Made by a program: the position numbers and the translations under genes. Shown here piece after piece: positions 1 to 5,934 of a DNA stretch of 7,827 nucleotides. Source of the DNA: Acidimicrobiales bacterium. Its GTDB lineage: Bacteria > Actinomycetota > Acidimicrobiia > Acidimicrobiales > SZUA-35. The notes under the pieces were generated by a model that was given only the letters and a program-made list of their open reading frames with translations, had not been told where the DNA came from and searched no databases. Each line of letters opens with the position of its first letter. The first letter of the stretch is position 1. Location of the stretch: the NCBI GenBank assembly GCA_024641625.1, contig JAHECQ010000185.1, forward strand, positions 1 through 7,827, given 5' to 3'.

Positions 1-1428
1 GGATTTGCCGAGCCCTCCGACCTGCCCGATCTGGGCGAGCTCGCCGTCTCGTTCCTCGAACACGGTGATGAAGCTCTCCGAGGAGGTCGAGCCTCCCCAT
101 GGATCGCCGTCGGTCGTGGCGACTCGGAGGTGGCCGTCGAACTCGGACAGGCTGTACTGGCTCAGCAGGTGACCCCGTACGGCGCCGGAACCCACATAGG
201 TGGTGGTCGTCGGATCGGTGATGTCGAAACTGTGCAGGCTGGCGCTGAAGTCGCTGTCGGCGGCAACGGTGCCGTCAGGATTCCACTCGGGCCATTGCTG
301 GGTGGCGACCGTCAGCCGGTTCATCGATGCATAGATGGTTTGACCGTCGGTGAGCACGGCCAAGGCATCAACGGGATCCAGACCTGAGGATGCATCCACG
401 GTGAGCACTGCGACCGTGCCGAACCCCGAGAACTCCTGGGGCAGGTGGAAGTGATCGCACGCGACGATCGGCCCCGCTTCGATCGTCCGGTCGCCATCGA
501 CCAAGCGATAGCTGGGGAGCCATTGCTCGATCGTGCTGGTGCGGATGAGATCCTCGTTGGCCTTCTTCGCACTGTCCTCGGCCTCGGGTCCTGAAGGGTA
601 GAGGAAGGGGAAGTGGCCGGTGGGGGCGCTGAGGACGAAGCGAATGGTGCCGTCGATCTCGCGCGCCGAGATGGACGATCCTTCGAACTCGAGCGTGCGG
701 CCGATGGTGCCGGTGTCGAGGTCGACCTCGATGAGACGGGTGGTCGGGGTGCCGCCGAAGCGGGGGTACGAGCCAGTGGCGTCGAACGCCAGTTCGGTCC
801 ATCCCGACGTGGTGAGGAAGGCTTTGTCGCCGAGGAGGAACAGATCACCGGCCCATTGGTCCTCGGGGAGGGTGACGGTTCGTACGAGCACCGGTACCCC
901 GGTGCTGACGTCGAGAATCTGGAGCTTGCCGGCGGCGGCGACGACCATGCGGACGCCGTCGGTCTTGACGAGATCGGGTTCATCGACCCCGGTCTCTTGC
1001 ACGTTCGTGCGGGTGAAGTCGGCCGATCCGTCGCTCGGGGCAGCCGAGTCGGACGTTGCCGTGTCGGTACCCGCCAGGGCGTCCTCGGCCATCATGACCG
1101 GGTAGCCACCCTGGCCGAAGCCATAGGGCCCCACCCGGTCGAGGCCCTCCTGGATGAGGCGGTCGAGCAGAGTGTCGCAGTCGGTGACGGTTTCGAGCCC
1201 CGAGGTCAGTTGCACATCGATGGTCTTGAGGTCGGTGGTCCCGTCGGAGGCGGCGGTGTCCGAGCCGTTGGTGCAGGCGGCTGCGGCCAGGGCGAAGCCC
1301 AGCAGTGCAACCCAAGCTCTCGGTCCCACCGTCGTCTTCGGGATGACCGCACCGCGGTCAGGTCTCGGTCGGGCGGCGCTGTTGCATGGGCTGGTGGCGG
1401 TGGCGATCGCAGCGCGTGGTCGGTGCAT
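1..1428 (-). CDS. Secreted beta-propeller domain lipoprotein (C-terminus beyond window)
   Basis: The frame is open for 476 residues and runs off the left edge, so the C-terminus is missing. A hydrophobic segment (about residues 38-51) ends in LAAAAC, a lipobox with Cys52. A Ser/Thr/Asp-rich linker follows. The propeller region then carries two signatures of the actinobacterial/archaeal 'beta propeller domain' family (Pfam PF09826): NVQETGVDEPDLVKTDG at 142-158, and a stretch at 417-439 containing GHLLSQYS and LRVATT. The likely product is an extracytoplasmic lipid-anchored propeller; its ligand is unknown. The start is uncertain. ATG at 1428 has a GGGAG 6 nt upstream but gives an unusually long Pro/Arg-rich leader. 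An in-frame GTG at 1329 would give a compact 18-residue lipoprotein signal (MGPRAW, then the hydrophobic core) but has no clear Shine-Dalgarno. It lies 174 bp downstream of leuD on the same strand and is probably a separate unit. Family assignment is confident; function is not. Confidence 0.85.
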   Translation of the reverse strand, partial: MHRPRAAIATATSPCNSAARPRPDRGAVIPKTTVGPRAWVALLGFALAAAACTNGSDTAASDGTTDLKTIDVQLTSGLETVTDCDTLLDRLIQEGLDRVGPYGFGQGGYPVMMAEDALAGTDTATSDSAAPSDGSADFTRTNVQETGVDEPDLVKTDGVRMVVAAAGKLQILDVSTGVPVLVRTVTLPEDQWAGDLFLLGDKAFLTTSGWTELAFDATGSYPRFGGTPTTRLIEVDLDTGTIGRTLEFEGSSISAREIDGTIRFVLSAPTGHFPFLYPSGPEAEDSAKKANEDLIRTSTIEQWLPSYRLVDGDRTIEAGPIVACDHFHLPQEFSGFGTVAVLTVDASSGLDPVDALAVLTDGQTIYASMNRLTVATQQWPEWNPDGTVAADSDFSASLHSFDITDPTTTTYVGSGAVRGHLLSQYSLSEFDGHLRVATTDGDPWGGSTSSESFITVFEERDGELAQIGQVGGLGKS

Positions 1429-1434
1429 GGCGGA

Positions 1435-1439
1435 CTCCC
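1435..1439 (-). promoter_or_regulatory. Shine-Dalgarno for lipoprotein gene start at 1428
   Basis: GGGAG read leftward, 6 nt before the ATG at 1428. It favours this start over the upstream in-frame ATG at 1476 and GTG at 1482, and over the internal GTG at 1329. The internal GTG would give a more typical lipoprotein signal peptide, so the start is not settled. Confidence 0.45.
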
Positions 1440-1505
1440 GGAGTCGTGAGCGTTGAGTGGTGCTCTGACGACCCATCGGCACGAAGCGGTTCCGCGATGA
1501 TCCCG

Positions 1506-1525
1506 CTGTCACGATTCTGTAACAG
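1506..1525. promoter_or_regulatory. TGTnAC repeat, candidate operator upstream of lipoprotein gene
   Basis: CTGTCAC and GTAACAG form a 7-bp imperfect inverted repeat (one mismatch) around a 6-bp spacer. The same bases can be read as a tandem repeat, TGTCAC at 1507 and TGTAAC at 1518, spaced 11 bp (one helical turn), as seen for OmpR-family response regulators. It lies about 78 bp upstream of the lipoprotein ATG, where a promoter or operator is expected. No convincing -35/-10 pair was found beside it. The regulator is unknown. Confidence 0.3.
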
Positions 1526-1560
1526 TCAGTTCGGCAAGGGTCAGTGCCCTGCAGTTGGCA

Positions 1561-1583
1561 GGGCCCGGTGGCAGCCGGGGCCC
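1561..1583 (-). terminator. GC-rich hairpin after leuD, possible terminator
   Basis: GGGCCC at 1561-1566 pairs with GGGCCC at 1578-1583. Two further G-C pairs (1567-1568 with 1575-1576) sit past a one-base bulge, leaving a 6-nt loop. The hairpin begins about 19 nt after the leuD stop and precedes the lipoprotein gene's upstream region. No U-tract follows, so it may be a weak terminator, an mRNA 3'-end structure, or chance in GC-rich DNA. Confidence 0.35.
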
Positions 1584-1602
1584 CATGGCGGCCGGTGCCG
1601 AC

Positions 1603-2193
1603 TCAGGCCGAAGGCAGCCACTCGGGACGCCGACCCTCGAACGAGCCGATGTCGTCGACGTTGCGGAGGGTGATGCCGATGTCGTCGAGTCCTTCGAGGA
1701 AGCGCTCTTGGGTCGCGGAGTCAAAGGGGAACTCGACGGAGAGATCGAGCTCCGGAACCTCGACGAGGCGTCGTTCCACATCGATGGTGATCTCGAGGTT
1801 GGGGTTGTCGTCGACGGCATCCATCAATTGGCGGGCGATGTCAGCGGGCACCACGACCGGGATGAGGCCGTTCTTGGTGGAGTTGTTGCGGAAGATGTCG
1901 CCGAAGCGAGAGGTGATGACGGCCTCGAACCCGTACTGCTGGATGGCCCACACGGCGTGCTCGCGACTCGAGCCCACGCCGAAGTTGGGGCCGGCGATCA
2001 AGATGGTCGCGCCGGAGAAACGTTCCTCGTTCAAGACGAAGGCAGGATCGTCCCGCCACTCGGAGAACAGGCCCTTCTCGAAGCCGGTCCGCTCGACCTG
2101 TTTGAGCCAATCGGAGGGAATGATTTGATCGGTGTCGACATCGGATCGGTCGAGCGGAACGGCTCGGCCGGTGACAACTCGGACTGCCTTCAT
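1603..2193 (-). CDS. leuD: 3-isopropylmalate dehydratase small subunit
   Basis: LeuD is the swivel-domain subunit of isopropylmalate isomerase. With LeuC it converts 2-isopropylmalate to 3-isopropylmalate in the cytoplasm during leucine synthesis, and it can also serve citramalate/citraconate in the threonine-independent isoleucine route. The 196-residue product is normal length for bacterial LeuD. It shows the N-terminal DTDQIIPSDWL segment (residues 20-30), the conserved GPNFGVGSSREHA loop (68-80) and SRFGDIFRNN (95-104), followed by the usual C-terminal segment with a DxE-rich strand. The frame is open further upstream, but that extension would overlap the end of leuC. ATG at 2193 has an AAGGAAGG ribosome site 6 nt ahead and gives the family-typical N-terminus MKAVRVVTGRAVPLDR. 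It starts 16 bp after the leuC stop, so the two subunits are surely co-transcribed. Confidence 0.97.
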   Translation of the reverse strand: MKAVRVVTGRAVPLDRSDVDTDQIIPSDWLKQVERTGFEKGLFSEWRDDPAFVLNEERFSGATILIAGPNFGVGSSREHAVWAIQQYGFEAVITSRFGDIFRNNSTKNGLIPVVVPADIARQLMDAVDDNPNLEITIDVERRLVEVPELDLSVEFPFDSATQERFLEGLDDIGITLRNVDDIGSFEGRRPEWLPSA

Positions 2194-2199
2194 GGGAGA

Positions 2200-2207
2200 C
2201 CTTCCTT
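2200..2207 (-). promoter_or_regulatory. Shine-Dalgarno fixing the leuD start
   Basis: AAGGAAGG read leftward, 6 nt before the ATG at 2193 and inside the leuC-leuD gap. It sets the start of leuD at 2193 rather than at the ATG at 2346 inside leuC. Confidence 0.75.
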
Positions 2208-2209
2208 GC

Positions 2210-3628
2210 TCAGAGATCGTCGGGGGTTGCGAAGCGGCCGACGATCGCAGTCGCTGCTGCGATCTCGGGCGAGACCAGATGAGTTCTTCCGCCCCGGCCC
2301 TGGCGTCCTTCGAAGTTGCGGTTGCTGGTGGACGCCGAGCGCTCACCGACAGCCAATTTGTCAGGGTTCATGGCGAGGCACATCGAGCAGCCGGGCTCGC
2401 GCCAGTCGAACCCGGCCTCGGTGAAGATCCGGTCGAGTCCCTCGGCTTCGGCCTGGTACTTGACCGCGAACGAGCCGGGCACGACGAGGGTTCGCATGCC
2501 CGGTGCGACGTGGCGGCCCTCGGCGACCTTGGCCGCGGCGCGAAGGTCCTCGATACGGCTGTTCGTGCACGAGCCGATGAAGACGGTGTCGACCTTGACG
2601 TCCTTGAACGGAGTATTGGCCTCGAGCCCCATGTAGACCAGGGCTCGAGCGGCAGCTTCCTGGTCGGCCGGGTCGGCGAAGGAGGCAGGGTCGGGCACGG
2701 TTCCCGAGAGCGCGGCGACCTGGCCCGGGTTCGTGCCCCAGGTGACCTGCGGATCGATCTCGGTGGCGTCGATGACGACTTCGGTGTCGAAGGTGGCTCC
2801 GGGATCGGTGGGGAGCGTACGCCAATATGCCACCGCAGCATCCCAGGCCGCACCCTTGGGTGCATGCTCGCGACCTTCGAGGTACGCGAACGTGGTGTCG
2901 TCGGGAGCGATCATGCCGGCCTTGGCGCCGGCCTCGATCGACATGTTGCAGACCGTCATCCGGCCTTCCATCGACAGCGAGCGGATCGCCTCGCCGCGGT
3001 ACTCGATGACATGGCCGATGCCACCACCGGTACCGATGCGGCCGATGATGGCGAGGATGAGGTCCTTGGCGGTGCTTCCGGCCGGCAGGATTCCCTCCAC
3101 GGTGATGGCCATCGTCTTGGGACGGATCTGGGGGAGCGTCTGGGTGGCCAGCACGTGTTCGACCTCGCTGGTCCCGATGCCGAAGGCCAGTGCCCCGAAC
3201 GCACCGTGGGTTGCGGTGTGTGAGTCGCCGCACACGACGGTCATGCCGGGTTGGGTGAGTCCTTGCTCCGGGCCGATGACGTGCACGATGCCCTGGAGGG
3301 GCGAGCCCATGGGATGCAGGGTGATGCCGAACTCGGCGGCGTTGGCGCGCATGACCTCGATCTGCTTGGCGCTGATCGGATCGGCGATCGGCTGATCGAT
3401 GTGTTCGGTCGGCACGTTGTGGTCCTCGGTGGCCACCGTCAGGTCCGGCCGTCGCACCGGCCGGCCGGCGAGCCGAAGGCCGTCGAAGGCCTGTGGGGAC
3501 GTGACCTCATGGACCAGATGCAGGTCGATGTAGAGGAGGTCGGGGTCGCCAGTGCCCCCGGTGGTGCTGCCTCGGCGAACGAGGTGGCTCTCCCAAAGCT
3601 TGTCGACCAACGTGCGTGGTTCGGCCAT
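2210..3628 (-). CDS. leuC: 3-isopropylmalate dehydratase large subunit
   Basis: LeuC is the aconitase-type catalytic subunit of isopropylmalate isomerase and binds a [4Fe-4S] cluster. It works with LeuD. The product is 472 residues, the usual bacterial LeuC length. The early motif LLYIDLHLVHEVTSPQAF (31-48) and CGDSHTATHGAFG (133-145) are characteristic. The three cluster-ligand cysteines are present: Cys354 in GSCTNSR and Cys414/Cys417 in GCSMC. A basic SNRNFEGRQG segment near residue 435-444 is the usual substrate-binding stretch. A small Gly/Thr-rich insertion (RGSTTGGTGD, 19-28) lengthens the N-terminal loop. The ATG at 3628 has AGGAG 6 nt upstream (3635-3639). A 115-bp gap separates it from greA upstream, enough for its own promoter. 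Confidence 0.98.
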   Translation of the reverse strand: MAEPRTLVDKLWESHLVRRGSTTGGTGDPDLLYIDLHLVHEVTSPQAFDGLRLAGRPVRRPDLTVATEDHNVPTEHIDQPIADPISAKQIEVMRANAAEFGITLHPMGSPLQGIVHVIGPEQGLTQPGMTVVCGDSHTATHGAFGALAFGIGTSEVEHVLATQTLPQIRPKTMAITVEGILPAGSTAKDLILAIIGRIGTGGGIGHVIEYRGEAIRSLSMEGRMTVCNMSIEAGAKAGMIAPDDTTFAYLEGREHAPKGAAWDAAVAYWRTLPTDPGATFDTEVVIDATEIDPQVTWGTNPGQVAALSGTVPDPASFADPADQEAAARALVYMGLEANTPFKDVKVDTVFIGSCTNSRIEDLRAAAKVAEGRHVAPGMRTLVVPGSFAVKYQAEAEGLDRIFTEAGFDWREPGCSMCLAMNPDKLAVGERSASTSNRNFEGRQGRGGRTHLVSPEIAAATAIVGRFATPDDL

Positions 3629-3669
3629 CGAATGCTCCTGTGCCGGACGAAGGGGCGGTGCGATGGGCC

Positions 3670-3675
3670 ACTATA
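3670..3675 (-). promoter_or_regulatory. Candidate -10 element for leuCD
   Basis: TATAGT (5 of 6 matches to TATAAT) read leftward, placing a transcription start near 3663 and a leader of about 35 nt before leuC. No good -35 lies 16-18 bp upstream (AGGTCA is the 17-bp candidate), which is common in actinobacterial promoters. GGGCCA occurs on the + strand at 3665-3670 and again at 3686-3691, exactly 21 bp apart, around this element. The short leader leaves no room for a riboswitch or peptide attenuator. Confidence 0.4.
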
Positions 3676-3700
3676 GGAGCGCGTCGGGCCAATGACCTCT

Positions 3701-3718
3701 TGCCCGGTCGCTCGGGCA
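3701..3718 (-). terminator. Hairpin after greA, possible weak terminator
   Basis: TGCCCG (3701-3706) pairs perfectly with CGGGCA (3713-3718) around a 6-nt loop, starting about 25 nt after the greA stop. It lies upstream of the candidate leuCD -10. No U-tract follows, so intrinsic termination is uncertain and readthrough into leuCD is possible. Confidence 0.35.
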
Positions 3719-3743
3719 CCCTCAGCGGTTCAGGCCGCGCACC

Positions 3744-4214
3744 TCAGACGTCGATCGAGACGACGGTGACCGAAATCAGGCCTCCGGGCGCCTCGTACTT
3801 CACGGTTTGACCCTCTTTGGCACCGAGCAGGGCCTGACCCATGGGTGAACCCGGCGACATGACCACCAGGTTGTCACGCCGTTCCTCGATCGAACCGATG
3901 AGATATGTCTCGACATCGGGGTCGCCGTCGTAGCGCACGCCGACGATGCACCCTTCGCGAACTGCATCGGCCGATGCACCTGATTCGACGATGTCGGCGT
4001 TCTCGATGATGCGGGCCAACTGGATGATGCGGCCCTCCATCTTCCCTTGCTCTTCCTTGGCGGCATGGTAGTCGCCGTTCTCGGACAGGTCGCCGAGCTC
4101 GCGGGCCGCCTCGATCTTGTGGGCGATCTCGATCCGTCCACGGGTGGTGAGGTCGTCGTATTCGGCCTGAAGGCGATCGAACGCATCCTTGGAAAGCTTT
4201 TGACGGTCAGCCAT
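3744..4214 (-). CDS. greA: Transcription elongation factor GreA
   Basis: GreA enters the RNA polymerase secondary channel and stimulates cleavage of the backtracked transcript, rescuing stalled elongation complexes. The product is 156 residues, typical of GreA. An N-terminal coiled-coil hairpin (about 8-75) carries the tip motif GDLSENGDYHAAKEEQ (41-56), with acidic Asp42 and Glu45 matching the catalytic tip pair of E. coli GreA (Asp41/Glu44). The C-terminal FKBP-like domain (about 80-156) ends its core with SPGSPMGQALLG (120-131), a Gre-family signature. The ATG at 4214 lacks a Shine-Dalgarno but has a TATTCT 6 nt upstream, suggesting leaderless translation. It follows the membrane-protein gene by 36 bp and precedes leuC by 115 bp. 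There is no obvious functional tie to leucine synthesis. Confidence 0.96.
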   Translation of the reverse strand: MADRQKLSKDAFDRLQAEYDDLTTRGRIEIAHKIEAARELGDLSENGDYHAAKEEQGKMEGRIIQLARIIENADIVESGASADAVREGCIVGVRYDGDPDVETYLIGSIEERRDNLVVMSPGSPMGQALLGAKEGQTVKYEAPGGLISVTVVSIDV

Positions 4215-4220
4215 CGGAGC

Positions 4221-4226
4221 AGAATA
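4221..4226 (-). promoter_or_regulatory. Candidate -10 element for a leaderless greA transcript
   Basis: TATTCT read leftward fits the TAnnnT form of actinobacterial -10 boxes. Its last base is separated from the greA ATG by only GCTCCG, which would place the transcription start at or next to the A of the ATG. No purine-rich ribosome site is seen in the 20 nt upstream. No clear -35 is recognisable at 16-18 bp. Confidence 0.45.
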
Positions 4227-4250
4227 CCCGCGGATGACGGTCGAGATCGC

Positions 4251-4787
4251 CTAGCGGCGGCGCAACAGGTAGCTGAGCTGCACAGTGGCCGCGAGGCCCA
4301 GACACCATGCCGCCAGTGTGACCGGTTCGGTCAGACGGTATTTGACCAGCGCCTGCTCGCTCCCGGCCAGAGAACTGTGTCGGCCCCAGAGCGCGATGTT
4401 GTAGTGGCGTTCGACCAGATACGCCACGACCAGGAGGGTGGACAGGTAGAACACCACGGAGATGACCGCACGGGTGTCCGGGTGATCCCGCCCGCCGCCG
4501 AGGCGGACGGCGATGGCGATCACGACGCCGAGGCCGACAGCCATCCAAGGGCTGCGACTACCGTTCTTCGTCTCGATGAGGTACCAGAGTGTCCCGAAGA
4601 CCGTCGACAGGGCGAGCGCGGCCAGGAACGACGTGATGAAGTCGATCTGGGTGGCGACGGGGAGGGTCCCGATGTAGCGCTTGCGTCGCAGCGGTGTCGG
4701 ATCGCCCTCGGGGCCCTCCTCGGCGGCGATGTGCCAACTGTCGGGCGCGGTCTTCAGATCGAAGTCCAATCTGGTTTTGGTCGACAT
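4251..4787 (-). CDS. Four-helix integral membrane protein of unknown function
   Basis: The product has 178 residues and I do not recognise a named family. About 45 hydrophilic N-terminal residues, likely cytosolic, are followed by four predicted membrane helices near 47-70, 81-96, 107-125 and 156-175. A short glycine-rich turn (VRLGGGRDHPD, 94-104) joins helices 2 and 3, and the protein ends in a basic RRR. The layout loosely recalls small multi-pass proteins with a GGG turn between helices in many bacteria, but that is an impression, not an assignment. The reading frame stays open far upstream only because it runs antisense to leuB. The ATG at 4787 is chosen because GGGAGG (4796-4801) lies 8 nt before it and coding character starts there. 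The gene is divergent from leuB across 144 bp, and greA follows 36 bp downstream. Confidence 0.8.
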   Translation of the reverse strand: MSTKTRLDFDLKTAPDSWHIAAEEGPEGDPTPLRRKRYIGTLPVATQIDFITSFLAALALSTVFGTLWYLIETKNGSRSPWMAVGLGVVIAIAVRLGGGRDHPDTRAVISVVFYLSTLLVVAYLVERHYNIALWGRHSSLAGSEQALVKYRLTEPVTLAAWCLGLAATVQLSYLLRRR

Positions 4788-4795
4788 CTGCGGTA

Positions 4796-4801
4796 CCTCC
4801 C
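4796..4801 (-). promoter_or_regulatory. Shine-Dalgarno fixing the membrane-protein start
   Basis: GGGAGG read leftward, 8 nt before the ATG at 4787. It is the best ribosome site in this frame and excludes the long antisense-to-leuB extension. Confidence 0.7.
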
Positions 4802-4880
4802 GAGATCGGGACTGCTCTCTTGTGGGTCCTATCGACGTTCTCATCTTGGTGCTTGAGTGAATCCGGAACAGTTTCCGAGG

Positions 4881-4902
4881 ATCGGCGCCCGACCGATAGA
4901 GT
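4881..4902 (+). promoter_or_regulatory. Candidate leuB promoter with overlapping inverted repeats
   Basis: TAGAGT at 4897-4902 is a possible -10 (TAnnnT) 30 nt before the leuB ATG. TTCCGA at 4873-4878 is a poor -35 at 18 bp spacing. Directly ahead of and touching the -10 are ATCGG (4881-4885) and CCGAT (4893-4897), a perfect 5-bp inverted repeat with a 7-bp spacer. TCGG/CCGA (4882-4892) is nested in the same bases. These could be an operator in the divergent leuB/membrane-protein intergenic region (4788-4931), but short CG-rich dyads arise easily by chance here. No leader peptide rich in Leu, Ile or Val codons was seen. Confidence 0.3.
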
Positions 4903-4917
4903 TTGCAGCTCGACGCC

Positions 4918-4924
4918 AAGGGGG
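4918..4924 (+). promoter_or_regulatory. Shine-Dalgarno fixing the leuB start
   Basis: AAGGGGG, 7 nt before the ATG at 4932. It favours this start over the in-frame ATG at 4857, which would add 25 residues with no homology-like character and would overlap the candidate promoter. Confidence 0.7.
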
Positions 4925-4931
4925 TTCCCGG

Positions 4932-5924
4932 ATGGGCAGTGCAAAGAGCTATCGGATCGCCGTGGTCGGCGGGGACGGCATTGGTCCCGAGGTGATCGCC
5001 GAGGGCCTGAAGGTCATCAAAGCCGCTGGGATCACCCTCGACACCTCCGACTACGATCTCGGTGGGGCGCGCTACGTCAAGGATGGCACCGTCCTGCCCG
5101 ACGACGTGCTCGACGAGTGGCGCTCTTTCGACGCCATCTACCTGGGGGCCGTCGGCACGCCTGCGGTGCCTCCTGGCCTCATCGAACGCGGACTCCTGTT
5201 GAAGATGCGGTTCGAGCTCGATCTCTACGTGAACCTGCGACCGTTCAAGAAGGCGGGTGAGCACCCACACGATTTCGTCGTCATCCGCGAGAACACCGAG
5301 GGTGCCTACGCCGGTGAGGGTGGCTTCCTTCGCAAGGGAACGCCGCACGAGATTGCGACCCAGGGTTCGGTCAACACCCGCATGGGTGCCGAACGCGCCA
5401 TCCGCTTCGGTTTCGAACTGGCAATGCGCCGTAACAAGCATCTGACGTTGGTCCACAAGACGAACGTGCTGACGTTCTCGGGCGATCTCTGGGAGCGTGC
5501 CTTCAACGAAGTGGCACTCGAGTACCCGGAAGTGACCACGGCGTACAATCATGTCGACGCAGCGTGCATCTACTTCGTCCAGGACCCCCAGCGGTACGAC
5601 GTCGTGGTGACCGACAACCTGTTCGGTGACATCCTCACCGACCTCGGTGGTGCGGTGTCGGGCGGCATCGGCTTGGCCGCGTCGGCGAATCTCAACCCCA
5701 CTCGCAACGGGCCTTCGATGTTCGAACCGGTCCATGGCTCGGCGCCCGACATCGCCGGGCAGCAGAAGGCGAACCCGATTGCGGCGATCCTGTCGGGCGC
5801 AATGATGCTCGACTTCCTCGGCGAGTCCGCAGCAGCAGAAAGAATCACCGCGGCATGTGATGCTTGTAGTGAGATGATCGGTTCCACCAGTGAGATCGGC
5901 GACGCCGTCTCGGCCCACCTCTGA
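4932..5924 (+). CDS. leuB: 3-isopropylmalate dehydrogenase (actinobacterial type)
   Basis: LeuB is an NAD-dependent beta-decarboxylating dehydrogenase that converts 3-isopropylmalate to 2-oxoisocaproate in leucine synthesis. The same enzyme class can take 3-methylmalate to 2-oxobutyrate in the citramalate pathway. The product is 330 residues, close to mycobacterial LeuB and shorter than the roughly 360-residue enterobacterial form. Visible active-site features are GDGIGPE (14-20), substrate arginines in MRFELDLYVNLRP (Arg93, Arg103), RENTEGAY (Arg119 to Tyr126), HKTN with Lys176, Asp209 in HVDA, and metal-ligand aspartates in FGDILTD (Asp233, Asp237). The NAD-binding EPVHGSAPDIAG stretch (265-276) follows. 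Tartrate or homoisocitrate dehydrogenases are related alternatives, but the leuCD/ilvE/cimA neighbours favour LeuB. It is first of a rightward operon; ilvE begins 10 bp after its stop. Confidence 0.96.
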   Translation: MGSAKSYRIAVVGGDGIGPEVIAEGLKVIKAAGITLDTSDYDLGGARYVKDGTVLPDDVLDEWRSFDAIYLGAVGTPAVPPGLIERGLLLKMRFELDLYVNLRPFKKAGEHPHDFVVIRENTEGAYAGEGGFLRKGTPHEIATQGSVNTRMGAERAIRFGFELAMRRNKHLTLVHKTNVLTFSGDLWERAFNEVALEYPEVTTAYNHVDAACIYFVQDPQRYDVVVTDNLFGDILTDLGGAVSGGIGLAASANLNPTRNGPSMFEPVHGSAPDIAGQQKANPIAAILSGAMMLDFLGESAAAERITAACDACSEMIGSTSEIGDAVSAHL

Positions 5925-5934
5925 GGTTCGCAAC

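Noticed and set aside
321..1449. Several open frames on both strands across the lipoprotein gene
   Set aside because: The minus-strand frame from 1428 to the window edge carries the lipobox and both beta-propeller signatures. The others overlap it out of frame and have shadow-like composition.
2132..3223. Open frame of 363 codons on the plus strand opposite leuC
   Set aside because: Shadow of leuC: it has a repetitive Gly/Asp/Arg composition, no motif and no ribosome site.
4788..4931. Possible leucine leader peptide, attenuator or T-box upstream of leuB
   Set aside because: No small frame with clustered Leu/Ile/Val codons, no T-box-like sequence and no terminator/antiterminator pair could be found in the 144 bp.
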